A stretch of DNA of 64,000 nucleotides from positions 812,086 to 876,085 of the forward strand of contig NZ_KI783301.1 of the NCBI RefSeq assembly GCF_000510645.1. The letters run 5' to 3'. Shown in pieces: positions 52,574 through 61,368 of this stretch. The notes below the pieces were generated by a model, which searched no databases, was not told where the DNA came from, and was given only the letters and a program-made list of their open reading frames with translations. The position numbers and the translations under genes were made by a program. The DNA comes from Thermicanus aegyptius DSM 12793 (GTDB lineage: Bacteria > Bacillota > Bacilli > Thermicanales > Thermicanaceae). Position 1 is the stretch's first letter; every line of letters begins with the position of its first letter.

Positions 52574-55107
52574 TCTTTGATATAAAACTCGCCTTTCGTT
52601 ATCTTTCCGGGAGAAAACTGAGAACCTTTTTAACCACCCTGTCCATTCTTTTTGGAGTGATGATCATCTTCGGCCTAAACGGAGTGATTCCCTCCCTGCA
52701 GGATTCCTTTCGCCGCGGCGTCATGCTCACGACCGGTCAGGTGGACTTTGCGGTGACCAGCCTGACCCAGGGCCCCTTTGCCGAAGAGGTGTTGGATCGA
52801 TTACAAGAGGTAAAAGGGGTGGCGGGGTATACCGGAAGTTTAAGCAAAAACATCTTGCTCCCCGAGTCCCTGGCCCTCAAAACGGATGAGGGGAAGAGAA
52901 TCTCCTCCTTTACCCTGGTCGGGATTGACCCTATAACCTATGAAACGGTGAGAAAAATAGATCTGGCGGAAGGAGGTTCTTTCTCGGATCCCGAAGGTTG
53001 GGAAGCCTATATTTCAGAAGAACTGGCGAAAAAAACCGGTAAAAGGGTGGGGGATGCCCTCCCCTTGCCCACCGTTTCCGGAGAAAAGGAAGTAAGCATT
53101 GTCGGAATTTATAAGGAACCGACGGGAATGGGGCAAGAGGAAGTCTACCTTCCTCTGAGGACCGTTCAACGCATCCTGGGGCTTCCCGGACAGGTTAATC
53201 TGGCGGAAATGCTTTTTGCCCCGGGGATCGATCCGGAACAGGTGAAGCAAGAGATCCTTGCCGCGTTGGGAGAAGGGTTCCAGGCAGGGGGACAGGAGGC
53301 CGGTTCGGAAATGAAGGCTGCCTTGGAGATGGGACAGAAAATATTCACCCTTTTCGGTTTAATTGCCATCCTGATGGGCGGTTTTATTCTCTTCATTACC
53401 TTCCGCACCATCGCTGTGGAGAGGAGAAGGGAAATCGGTCTTCTCCGCGCCGTGGGAGCCACTCGTGGCAAAATCCTCCGCCTCATGCTTTGGGAAGGAG
53501 TGATTCTGGGGATTATTGGAACACTCCTCGGAATGATCGCAGGGTTTTTGTTCGTTCGGCTTCTCTTTCTCTATATTCGCCCTGTCATCGAAGAATTGAT
53601 CAAGATGGAGATCGGGGATCCGGTCTTTCCTCTGGATTCGTATCTCTTGGCGATTTTTTCAGGCGTAGGGATCACCATTCTGGGGGGAATTCTCCCGGCG
53701 ATTCGCGCGAGCCGTATTTCCCCCTTGGAGGCGCTTCGGCCTTCGACGGTCTTGCCGAAACGGGGGGAAGGACGGAGAAGGGGATGGATTGGTACTCTCC
53801 TCCTTCTCCTTTCCCTCCTCGGTCCCCTTTCAGGGAACCTAAACCTGAATGCGTTGGGATTCTTCCTCTTTATGGCAGGGTTAATTCTTGTCGGACCGGT
53901 TTTGATCAAACCGGTAACGGAAGGGTATAGTCGAGTGATCGGTCTCCTCTTTGCCAGGGAGGGACAAGTGGCGAAGGGGAACCTGGAGAATCATCCGCAC
54001 CGGGCATCCATGACGGCCTTTACCCTTATGATCGGACTGGCGCTCCTGATTGCTCTGGGGGGAACGGTAACCTCCCTCATCACAGCCATGAATTCATACC
54101 TAGAGAAAAGCATGGGCTCCGATTATATCCTGGCTCCCCAATCCCTCATGTTGGGAGGAGGGAATGTGGGGGCCGACCCGGAATTGACCGCCAAGCTGAA
54201 AGAAATTCCCGGGGTTGCGGAGGTGACGGGGCTCCGTCTAAGCATGGCCAAAGGTAAGGAGACCAATCTGCAGGTGATCGGTATTGATCCGGAGGTCTAT
54301 CCAAAGGTGGCCGGACTGGAATTTACCGCAGGTGACCCCGAGCGGGTATTCCCCCTTCTGAAATCGGGCAGGAACCTCATCATCAACGGCATTTTGGCCT
54401 CTTCCCAGCAGGTGAAGGTGAATGATGAATTGATGCTGTCCACCCCGGAAGGCGTGAAGCCTTATAGAGTCGTGGGAATCGGCATGGATTTTCTCAACGC
54501 GAAAATCGCCACGGCTTACATCTCCCAGGAAAATCTGGCTCGGGACTTCCATGAGCAAACCGATCTCCTCCTCCTCATCAATAAAGAGAAGGGAGCAGAC
54601 GGTACAGCCGTGGAAAGAGCGATCCGGGATGGTGTAAAGGATTATCCCGCCTTTACCCTTTCCTCCACGGCGGAGTACAAAGCGGAATTGGAGAAGCAGG
54701 TTGCTTCCATAACATCCTTTTATTTCTTGCTCCTCTTTGCCATCGCCATTCCTTCCCTCATCGGCCTCGTCAACACCCTCGCCATCGCCGTGATGGAGAG
54801 GATCCGGGAGATCGGAGTGATGCGGGCGATTGGCGCGACACGGAGGCAGGTAAAGAGAATCATCCTGGCGGAAAGCCTCCTTTTGACGGGGATTGGGACC
54901 CTGTTCAGCCTTGTCACCGGGATATGGCTGGGATACCTCTTCGTAGCCGCCACCAATGGTATGGGCTTTAAGGTAGACTATTCCTTTCCGGTGCTGGGCA
55001 TTCTTGTCGGCATCGCCGCGGGGCTCCTCTTCGGCCTCATCGGCGCGATCATTCCCGCCCGCCACGCATCCAGGGTAAATCTCCTCGATGCGTTACAATA
55101 TGAATAA
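52570..55107 (+). CDS. FtsX-like ABC transporter permease, duplicated type
   Basis: The 845-residue protein has a MacB/FtsX layout doubled: N-terminal membrane segment, large extracytoplasmic domain, three membrane segments (about 265-385), one or two more segments, a second extracytoplasmic domain and three final membrane segments (about 715-835). Each FtsX half shows the typical EIGLLRAVGATRGKI (about 286-300) and EIGVMRAIGATRRQV (about 744-758) cytoplasmic motif. Relatives export lipoproteins, peptides or antibiotics. Its ATPase partner is frameshifted. Confidence 0.9.
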   Translation: MIFDIKLAFRYLSGRKLRTFLTTLSILFGVMIIFGLNGVIPSLQDSFRRGVMLTTGQVDFAVTSLTQGPFAEEVLDRLQEVKGVAGYTGSLSKNILLPESLALKTDEGKRISSFTLVGIDPITYETVRKIDLAEGGSFSDPEGWEAYISEELAKKTGKRVGDALPLPTVSGEKEVSIVGIYKEPTGMGQEEVYLPLRTVQRILGLPGQVNLAEMLFAPGIDPEQVKQEILAALGEGFQAGGQEAGSEMKAALEMGQKIFTLFGLIAILMGGFILFITFRTIAVERRREIGLLRAVGATRGKILRLMLWEGVILGIIGTLLGMIAGFLFVRLLFLYIRPVIEELIKMEIGDPVFPLDSYLLAIFSGVGITILGGILPAIRASRISPLEALRPSTVLPKRGEGRRRGWIGTLLLLLSLLGPLSGNLNLNALGFFLFMAGLILVGPVLIKPVTEGYSRVIGLLFAREGQVAKGNLENHPHRASMTAFTLMIGLALLIALGGTVTSLITAMNSYLEKSMGSDYILAPQSLMLGGGNVGADPELTAKLKEIPGVAEVTGLRLSMAKGKETNLQVIGIDPEVYPKVAGLEFTAGDPERVFPLLKSGRNLIINGILASSQQVKVNDELMLSTPEGVKPYRVVGIGMDFLNAKIATAYISQENLARDFHEQTDLLLLINKEKGADGTAVERAIRDGVKDYPAFTLSSTAEYKAELEKQVASITSFYFLLLFAIAIPSLIGLVNTLAIAVMERIREIGVMRAIGATRRQVKRIILAESLLLTGIGTLFSLVTGIWLGYLFVAATNGMGFKVDYSFPVLGILVGIAAGLLFGLIGAIIPARHASRVNLLDALQYE

Positions 55108-55293
55108 GCGAATGGAGACATAATCGTTCAATATCTTTTAAATAATGATCAAGAAAAAATCGTTATCAAGGCAGGGTTACCCGTTTTTTCACGTTTGTGA
55201 TCCCTTTCGGGAGCGTGAATTACCTGCCGTTAATGCACATCCTGGATAAAAAGGATGGAACTAAGGGAAAAAGGGCATTATTTAAAAAATTGC

Positions 55294-55323
55294 TTGACAC
55301 TTCCGCATGTGCGGTGGTAGAGT
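55294..55323 (+). promoter_or_regulatory. Promoter with palindromic operator before the leader peptide
   Basis: TTGACA (55294-55299), 18 nt, TAGAGT (55318-55323). The spacer contains a perfect palindrome CCGCATGTGCGG (55303-55314), a likely repressor site. It starts the leader of the exporter operon. The upstream stretch 55108-55290 contains a short coding-like piece (VQYLLNNDQEKIVIKAG) broken by stops, perhaps a gene remnant. Confidence 0.5.
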
Positions 55324-55419
55324 GAAATAGGCGATGATAGCCATGCAATGGAGGAAATTTTCGGTGTACGGCAGAGTAAATAGCGATGCCGACCAAGCAA
55401 TAAAGGAGGAGGTTCGGTC

Positions 55420-55530
55420 ATGATTCGGTTGATTCGACGGCAACATAACGCAGCAATGACATTACAACACCCATACCAACCCGATCGTGGCCTGACCCTT
55501 CCGCGGATAAACTTTCGGAGACGCATGTAG
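55420..55530 (+). CDS. Leader peptide of 36 residues, BmrB-like in role
   Basis: A strong ribosome site (AAGGAGGAGG) lies 7 nt before the ATG. The basic peptide begins MIRLIRRQHNAAM and ends LPRINFRRRM; it is too short for the usual gene callers. It is followed within 16 nt by a terminator and then by a second one, ahead of an exporter related to B. subtilis BmrCD, whose leader gene bmrB controls the operon by ribosome-mediated attenuation. I infer the same role; there is no clear sequence similarity to BmrB that I can assert. Confidence 0.55.
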   Translation: MIRLIRRQHNAAMTLQHPYQPDRGLTLPRINFRRRM

Positions 55531-55545
55531 CATCAGGAAGATAAA

Positions 55546-55581
55546 GGCGCAGGTCATGTTCGGATGATCTGTGCCTTTTTT
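55546..55581 (+). terminator. Attenuator terminator 1 in the exporter leader
   Basis: A fully paired 12-bp stem with two G-U pairs (GGCGCAGGTCAT 55546-55557, ATGATCTGTGCC 55564-55575), 6-nt loop, six T. Short segments within the leader frame (ATGAC, and TGACC) can pair with its 5' arm as antiterminators. Confidence 0.85.
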
Positions 55582-55625
55582 CTGTCCTCTTACGGTTTTA
55601 AAAATGGCCATATCCTTGGGAAAAA

Positions 55626-55657
55626 GGCATTCTGCGATCATGCAGAGTGCCTTTTTT
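55626..55657 (+). terminator. Attenuator terminator 2 in the exporter leader
   Basis: 10-bp stem GGCATTCTGC / GCAGAGTGCC (55626-55635, 55642-55651, one G-U pair), 6-nt loop, six T, 43 nt before the exporter ATG. Confidence 0.85.
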
Positions 55658-55699
55658 CTTTCCTGGGGTTCCATAGAGAGATAAGGGAAGGATGAGAGG

Positions 55700-57499
55700 A
55701 TGTTTGAGGTTTTGTTTAAATTGAAAGATTTTTTTAAGGAGAATTGGAAGAGGTATACGGTGGCGGTCTTTCTCCTCGTCGTGGTGGATGTGATCGATGT
55801 GTTGCCGCCCCAACTCATAGGTGTGGCGGTGGATCTCATTCACCAGGGAAAAGTGACGCCTCCGGTTCTTTGGCAGCTCGTTCTGGGCTTAATCGGCTTG
55901 GCTCTGGCCAGCTACGTCATTTCCTATTTTTGGGTACATCTTCTCTTCGGCGGTTCGTTTCTTTTGGAAAAGAAGTTGCGAAGCCGCCTGATGGAACAGT
56001 TCCTGCGACTCACTCCCTCTTTTTACCAGAGGAGCCGAACCGGGGATCTCATGGCCCGGGCCACCAATGATTTAAAAGCGATCGCGACAACGGCGGGGTT
56101 TGGCATTCTCACCTTGGCCGACTCCATTTTTTTCATGGCGGCCATTTTGGTGATGATGATTCTGTTCGTTCATTGGAAACTGACGTTGGCTTCCTTTCTC
56201 CCCCTTCCGCTCATGGCTGTTCTCATTCAGATCTATGGGAAATATATTCACACCCGCTTTATGGAGGCGCAGGATTCCTTCGGCAAGATGAACGACCAGG
56301 TCCTGGAGACCATCACCGGGATTCGGGTGATCCGGGCCTATGTGCAGGAAAAGGCGAGTGAAGCCCGTTTTCAGGAGATAACGGAAGAGGTTTATCAAAA
56401 AAATAGAGAGGTAGCCCGCATCGATGCCCTTTTTGAGCCGACGATTAAGATTTTGGTGGGGATCAGTTACCTGATCGGTTTGGGGTATGGAGCGTACCTT
56501 GTCGCTCAGCAGGAGATGACACTCGGGAGTTTGGTTAGCTTTAACATCTACCTCGGTATGGCCATCTGGCCCATGCTGGCCATCGGCGAGTTTATCAATG
56601 TGATGCAGAGGGGAAACGCCTCCCTGGACCGGGTGATGGAAACGCTCCGGGAGGAACCCGATGTGAAGGATCCCCCTTCACCCCAGTTGATCACGACTCC
56701 TGAAGTGCTTCGTTTCCGGCATGTCACGTTCCGTTATCCCACCGCGAACGTGCCGAGTCTGGTGGACGTCTCCTTTACCCTGCGGAGAGGAGAAACCCTG
56801 GGAGTCGTGGGAAAGACGGGCAGCGGGAAGACGACCCTTTTCCGGCAGTTCCTCCGGGAGTTTCCCCTGGGGGAAGGGGAGGTGTCGATCAACGGGATTC
56901 CGTTACAGGAGATCCCGGTGGGAGAGATACGGAAATGGATCGGCTACGTTCCGCAGGATCAATTCCTCTTTTCCGGAACGGTGGAGGAGAACATCTCCTT
57001 CGGGGTGGGGGAAGTTTACTGGGAAATGATGGAACATGTGCTCAAGGTGAGCGCCTTATCGGAAGATATGAAGCGTCTCCCCCAAGGGCTTAAGACCGTG
57101 GTGGGAGAGAAAGGAGTCTCCCTTTCCGGCGGGCAGAAACAGAGGATCGCCATCGCCCGGGCCCTCGTGTTAAATCCTGAAATCTTAATTCTGGATGATG
57201 CCCTCTCGGCGGTGGACGCCCGGACGGAGGCGGAGATCCTCTCCCACTTGCGGTCTGAAAGACGGGGAAAGACCACCCTGATCGCCTCCCACCGCCTCTC
57301 CGCGGTGGAGCATGCCGATTGGATTCTCGTTCTGGATGAGGGCAAAGTGGTGGAGGAAGGGAGACACCATGACCTACTGAAATGGAGTGGCTGGTATAAA
57401 GAACAGTATGATCGTCAGAAATTGGAAGAAACTTTTGAAGAGAGAGAGGAACAAGGATGCGTACAGGGAGACGATTATTCCGATATGCCGTCCAATTAA
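55700..57499 (+). CDS. Heterodimeric multidrug ABC exporter subunit, BmrC/YheI-like
   Basis: The 599-residue half-transporter has six membrane segments (about 15-300) and an ATPase domain with Walker A GKTGSGKTT (371-379), LSGGQKQRIAIARAL and Walker B ending LDDALSAVD. D500 replaces the usual catalytic Glu, marking the degenerate nucleotide site typical of heterodimeric exporters. AAFGIL-type TAGFGILTLADS (about 131-142) is characteristic of the YheI branch. The partner overlaps by 43 nt. Substrates are probably hydrophobic drugs. Confidence 0.92.
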   Translation: MFEVLFKLKDFFKENWKRYTVAVFLLVVVDVIDVLPPQLIGVAVDLIHQGKVTPPVLWQLVLGLIGLALASYVISYFWVHLLFGGSFLLEKKLRSRLMEQFLRLTPSFYQRSRTGDLMARATNDLKAIATTAGFGILTLADSIFFMAAILVMMILFVHWKLTLASFLPLPLMAVLIQIYGKYIHTRFMEAQDSFGKMNDQVLETITGIRVIRAYVQEKASEARFQEITEEVYQKNREVARIDALFEPTIKILVGISYLIGLGYGAYLVAQQEMTLGSLVSFNIYLGMAIWPMLAIGEFINVMQRGNASLDRVMETLREEPDVKDPPSPQLITTPEVLRFRHVTFRYPTANVPSLVDVSFTLRRGETLGVVGKTGSGKTTLFRQFLREFPLGEGEVSINGIPLQEIPVGEIRKWIGYVPQDQFLFSGTVEENISFGVGEVYWEMMEHVLKVSALSEDMKRLPQGLKTVVGEKGVSLSGGQKQRIAIARALVLNPEILILDDALSAVDARTEAEILSHLRSERRGKTTLIASHRLSAVEHADWILVLDEGKVVEEGRHHDLLKWSGWYKEQYDRQKLEETFEEREEQGCVQGDDYSDMPSN

Positions 57500-59475
57500 A
57501 GGGACCGCTCCTCCTGGGGCTGTTCCTGCTCGCCATGTCGGTCTCTGCAGAACTGGCAGGCCCGCTGGTGGCTAAGGAGATGATCGACGCCCATATCCTG
57601 GGCATCGAGAAACCATGGGTGGAAGTTTCACCGGATGTAAAAGGGGCCGTCCCTTTTCGAGGAAAGTTTTATGAGCGTCTCGACCGTCTTGCGCCGGGCA
57701 TGGAACACGGCCGGGAGGTTCGCTTCTTGCAGGTAGGCAAAGCGATTTATTTCATCCCGGAGAAGATTCCCTTCGATGGGGAACGGGGAATCGAAGGGGG
57801 GAACCTGGTGATTCAAAAGGGAGAGGAGAAGAAGAGCTACCCTGCAATCCCTTTGGTTCGTTCGGAAGTATCTGGTTTCTATCAACGGGAGGTTTCTCCT
57901 CTCCTCAGCCTTTCCCTGCTTTACTTTGGGCTGATTCTCCTCTCCGCCCTCTTTCACTTTGGGCAACGGTATCTTTTGCAGATTTCCGCCAATCGCATCA
58001 TTCAACGGATGAGAAATGAGGTATTCCGCCAAATTCATCGGTTGCCTGTCTCCTTCTTTGATCATCTTCCGGCGGGGAAGATCGTCTCCAGGATTACCAA
58101 TGATACGGAGGCGGTGCGGGATCTTTATGTGACGGTGCTGGGCAACTTCGTTTCAGGGGGGATTTATCTCGTTGCCATCTATGGTGCCCTCTTCTATCTG
58201 GATCGCCGTTTGGCCGCGCTCACCCTCCTCCTTCTGCCGCTCATTTTCCTCTGGGCTATCCTCTATCGGAAATGGGCTTCCCGTTATAATCATAAAATCC
58301 GTTCCCTGATCAGCGACATCAATGGGAAGATTAACGAATCGATTCAGGGAATGAGGATTATCCAATCCTTTCGCCGGGAGAAGGAGATCTTGGCCGGGTT
58401 TGAGAAGATGAATGAGGAGCATTATGCCTATCAGAATAAGCTGCAGAAGCTGAATGCCCTCACCTCTTTCAATTTGGTCAACATCTTGCAAAAGGTGGCT
58501 TTCGTCCTCTTCATCTGGTATTTCGCCGGGGCTTCCTTCCGGGGTGAGATGTTCATCGGCCTGGGAACCCTTTACGCTTATGTGGATTATCTGAATCGCC
58601 TCTTCCAACCGATCCAGGGCATCGTCAACCAGTTTTCCAACATGGAGACGGCAAACGTATCCGCCGAGCGGGTTTTTCGGCTGATGGATGAGGAAGGGGT
58701 GGACGTGAAAGAGGGAGAGATTTCTCGTCCGGAAGGACATATTCGCTTCGAACATGTATGGTTTGCTTATCGGAAAGACGAGTGGGTATTAAAAGATATA
58801 AACTTCGAAGCTCGTCCTGGGGAAACGGTCGCCTTCGTGGGACACACCGGCTCCGGGAAGAGCTCCATCATGAATCTTCTCTTTCGTTTCTATGAAGTGG
58901 GTAAGGGAAGAATTACCATCGATGGGGTGGATATCCGGAACTACACCCTTCAGGAATTGCGCAGGTTTATGGGCATCGTCTTGCAGGACCCCTTCCTCTT
59001 CAGCGGAACCATCTCCTCCAATGTAAGCCTGGGTGACCCAAGAATTACGAAGGAGAGGGTGGAGTGGGCATTAAAAGAGGTGGGGGCAGACCCGATTTTC
59101 GCCCGCCTGCCGAAAGGGGTTGAGGAACCGGTTTTGGAGAAGGGAAGCACTCTCTCCCTGGGAGAGCGACAGCTCATCTCTTTTGCCCGAGCCCTTGCGT
59201 TTCAGCCGGCAATCCTTATTCTGGATGAAGCGACGGCCAACATCGATACGGAGACGGAAGGGATCATCCAGCGGGCCCTGGAGGTCGTAAAGAAAGGGAG
59301 GACCACCCTGATCATCGCCCATCGACTCTCCACCATCAAAGATGCGGATCAGATCCTGGTCCTGGATCGGGGGGAAATCGTGGAACGGGGCACCCATGAA
59401 GAACTGATGGCGCGGAAGGGGAAATATTACCGCATGTATCAAATGCAGCGGGGGGAAAGGGGGAAGGTATCTTAG
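57457..59475 (+). CDS. Heterodimeric multidrug ABC exporter subunit, BmrD/YheH-like
   Basis: The 672-residue half-transporter has an extra extracytoplasmic region of about 100 residues between membrane segments 1 and 2 (about 38-145), a feature of BmrD. The ATPase domain has Walker A GHTGSGKSS (462-470) and Walker B LDEATANID with catalytic E591. Its signature reads LSLGERQ rather than LSGGQ, as expected for the partner of a subunit with a normal signature, so one composite site is fully active and the other degenerate. It begins inside the previous gene. Confidence 0.93.
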   Translation: MRTGRRLFRYAVQLKGPLLLGLFLLAMSVSAELAGPLVAKEMIDAHILGIEKPWVEVSPDVKGAVPFRGKFYERLDRLAPGMEHGREVRFLQVGKAIYFIPEKIPFDGERGIEGGNLVIQKGEEKKSYPAIPLVRSEVSGFYQREVSPLLSLSLLYFGLILLSALFHFGQRYLLQISANRIIQRMRNEVFRQIHRLPVSFFDHLPAGKIVSRITNDTEAVRDLYVTVLGNFVSGGIYLVAIYGALFYLDRRLAALTLLLLPLIFLWAILYRKWASRYNHKIRSLISDINGKINESIQGMRIIQSFRREKEILAGFEKMNEEHYAYQNKLQKLNALTSFNLVNILQKVAFVLFIWYFAGASFRGEMFIGLGTLYAYVDYLNRLFQPIQGIVNQFSNMETANVSAERVFRLMDEEGVDVKEGEISRPEGHIRFEHVWFAYRKDEWVLKDINFEARPGETVAFVGHTGSGKSSIMNLLFRFYEVGKGRITIDGVDIRNYTLQELRRFMGIVLQDPFLFSGTISSNVSLGDPRITKERVEWALKEVGADPIFARLPKGVEEPVLEKGSTLSLGERQLISFARALAFQPAILILDEATANIDTETEGIIQRALEVVKKGRTTLIIAHRLSTIKDADQILVLDRGEIVERGTHEELMARKGKYYRMYQMQRGERGKVS

Positions 59476-59726
59476 GGTTTTAATGATCTGAAATGGGAAA
59501 ATCATGACAAGAAGTGTATGATAACAAGGGGGAATATATCACAAACATCCTGGCGATAATCTATTCATTGTTCGATAAAAAGGAAGGATCGAATGATCAG
59601 AATGAAACGTCATAGAAGTTCCGGCGTATTAAAGAGACAAAAGGATTCATTTTGGTTTAACCGAAGTGGGAGATTCGTATCATAGAGGTAGAGGAAAGAT
59701 CTTCTTATGGGAGGGGAGGAGTCTCG

Positions 59727-60146
59727 ATGTTGCCGTTTAACGATCCTTTTGGAGATTTTATGTTTTCATTTGGGCCTGTCTTTTTCATGATCATTTTTTC
59801 CCTGATGGTTGTGACCATTTTGGTAGCTGCCGTAAAAGGAATTAGCACTTGGAGGCATAATAATGCCCAGCCCGTTCTTTCTGTTACGGTAAAGGTGGTG
59901 GGGAAGAGGGCGGATGTTTCCCATCACACGCACACCCAAGCAAATAACGGCATCGATCATTCCAATTTCCATTCTTCCACCACCTATTATGTTACGTTTG
60001 AAGTGGAGAGCGGAGACCGCCTGGAATTTAAGGTGAGTGGCCGGGAATATGGGATGATCGCGGAGGGAGACGTGGGAAAGCTCACCTTCCAGGGAACCCG
60101 GTATCTTGGCTTCGAACGGGAGAAGAGAGCCGAGCTAGGCAGATGA
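59727..60146 (+). CDS. DUF2500 family membrane protein
   Basis: The 139-residue protein has one N-terminal membrane segment (about 14-36) and a beta-rich domain with VTVKVVGKRADVSHHTHT (about 53-70), YYVTFEVESGDRLEFKV and GDVGKLTFQGTRYLGF, the DUF2500 pattern. GGGAGGGGAGG precedes the ATG. Function unknown; it is followed by a long stem-loop. Confidence 0.85.
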   Translation: MLPFNDPFGDFMFSFGPVFFMIIFSLMVVTILVAAVKGISTWRHNNAQPVLSVTVKVVGKRADVSHHTHTQANNGIDHSNFHSSTTYYVTFEVESGDRLEFKVSGREYGMIAEGDVGKLTFQGTRYLGFEREKRAELGR

Positions 60147-60207
60147 GCATTCATCTTTGAGAAATTTGGAGAGCAGACGAATGCGGTGAGGGAAAAAATA
60201 TTCTTAC

Positions 60208-60256
60208 CATGCAAGTCATGTTACCCGTCTGATGCGTAACATGACTTTTGTGCATG
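60208..60256 (+). terminator. Long stem-loop after the DUF2500 gene
   Basis: AAGTCATGTTAC (60213-60224) pairs perfectly with GTAACATGACTT (60236-60247), and CATGCA/TGCATG extend the stem after a short bulge. The T tail is short (TTTTG), so it may be a terminator or a stabilising structure. Confidence 0.6.
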
Positions 60257-60318
60257 CAAAAACGGCAATTTTTTCTTTACTTTTTTTCAATTTTATGAGA
60301 TCTTATATTGAGAACATT

Positions 60319-60422
60319 CCTGACACGTGAGATAAACAGGAGTGGCTTGTGTGCTAGGCAAAACTTCGGCGGCGGGGGTTGTTCCTTAGGATCCCCGCTT
60401 TTTGGCGTGTGGCGTGTCACGG
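60319..60422 (+). promoter_or_regulatory. Structured leader with terminator before the NERD gene
   Basis: TGACACG (60321-60327) pairs with CGTGTCA (60413-60419), enclosing about 85 nt that includes a terminator hairpin GCGGGG / CCCCGC (60372-60377, 60393-60398) followed by TTTTT. TATATT (60304-60309) may be the -10. Opening the terminator by the outer pairing is not possible without refolding, so an attenuator is plausible. No known RNA family recognised. Confidence 0.4.
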
Positions 60423-60457
60423 AGTATAGTACATTGTTTAAGAAAGGAGATGCTAAG

Positions 60458-61216
60458 TTGGTTAAAATTGATTTCTTTCAACTTTTTTTGCCGGTTTTTT
60501 ATCCATTCCTATTTGTTTTTGTTCTCTTCCTGCTTTTTCTGGCTGTCTATATTATTCTGGATAAGCGCTCCTTTGAAAAGAGCCCATATAAAAAGGTGTC
60601 CGGAATCTCTTATTTTAAGATGCGCTTAAATCAAGGTTACTATGGGGAATATTTGATCTTCTCCATGTTGGAAAGAATTAAAGGGGAGAAACATATCCTA
60701 ACTAATGTCTACATACCTAAAGGTACAGACGATGACAAAACGACGGAAATAGATGTAATCATGTTGCATGAAACCGGTCTTTATGTGATTGAGTCGAAAA
60801 ATTACAGTGGCTGGATATTCGGCAAAGAGGAAGACCGTTATTGGATGCAAACCTTGAATCAGCGGTCAAAAAATAAGTTTTATAATCCGATTAAACAAAA
60901 TGAAATGCATTTAAAGTATCTCTTTAAGATCTTGGAAGAGAAAGGACTTCCCATACGACGATATTTCTCTCTTATCGTGTTTAGCGTTCGCTGCGAGCTG
61001 AAGAATGTTAGTTATACATCAGAACATGTAAGGGTGATTAAAAGGAACCGATTAAAAAATATGATCGAAAAACTAACCCGGGAAAGCGGTCCCGTTTACT
61101 CAAGCGCGGAGCTTCAACAAATTTTTGATTTGTTGAAGCCGTTCTCCAATGTAAGCGAAGAGTTGAAAGTAAAGCATATCGCAGACATCAAAGAAAGAAA
61201 AGGTGCCGGAATATAA
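60458..61216 (+). CDS. NERD domain-containing membrane protein
   Basis: The 252-residue protein has one N-terminal membrane segment (about 10-33) and a NERD (nuclease-related) domain with GYYGEYLIFSML (about 60-71), TTEIDVIMLHETGLYVIESKNYSG (in part EIDVIMLHETGLYVIESKN, about 95-113) and a following W-rich turn. The D and ExK residues match the nuclease-like active site. It starts with TTG after AAGGAG; the frame opening at 60308 covers the structured leader and is not credible. It is more AT-rich than its neighbours, hinting at recent acquisition. Function unknown. Confidence 0.82.
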   Translation: MVKIDFFQLFLPVFYPFLFVFVLFLLFLAVYIILDKRSFEKSPYKKVSGISYFKMRLNQGYYGEYLIFSMLERIKGEKHILTNVYIPKGTDDDKTTEIDVIMLHETGLYVIESKNYSGWIFGKEEDRYWMQTLNQRSKNKFYNPIKQNEMHLKYLFKILEEKGLPIRRYFSLIVFSVRCELKNVSYTSEHVRVIKRNRLKNMIEKLTRESGPVYSSAELQQIFDLLKPFSNVSEELKVKHIADIKERKGAGI

Positions 61217-61330
61217 ACAAATACAATTACGTAACATATCAGCAAATAAATCTGCAAAAACTACATTGTCAAATCTTGCGGTTCACAATTTTTTCTATTC
61301 GCCCACCAAAAATTTCTCAATTAAATTCGT

Positions 61331-61360
61331 GCAAAAAAGAAGAAGCTGGGCGCAGCTTCT
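61331..61360 (-). terminator. Intrinsic terminator of the lacI-type gene
   Basis: Read on the minus strand, AGAAGCTG / CAGCTTCT (8 bp, loop of 4; 61341-61360) is followed by TTCTTTTTT. Confidence 0.85.
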
Positions 61361-61368
61361 CGGAAGGC

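Noticed and set aside
54238-55065. 275-codon minus-strand frame inside the FtsX-type permease gene
   Set aside because: Low-complexity charged translation antisense to a clear permease; no family match.
60319-60422. Signal recognition particle RNA (short GTGCTAGG resemblance)
   Set aside because: Only a few bases agree, and the conserved SRP apical hairpin is absent.
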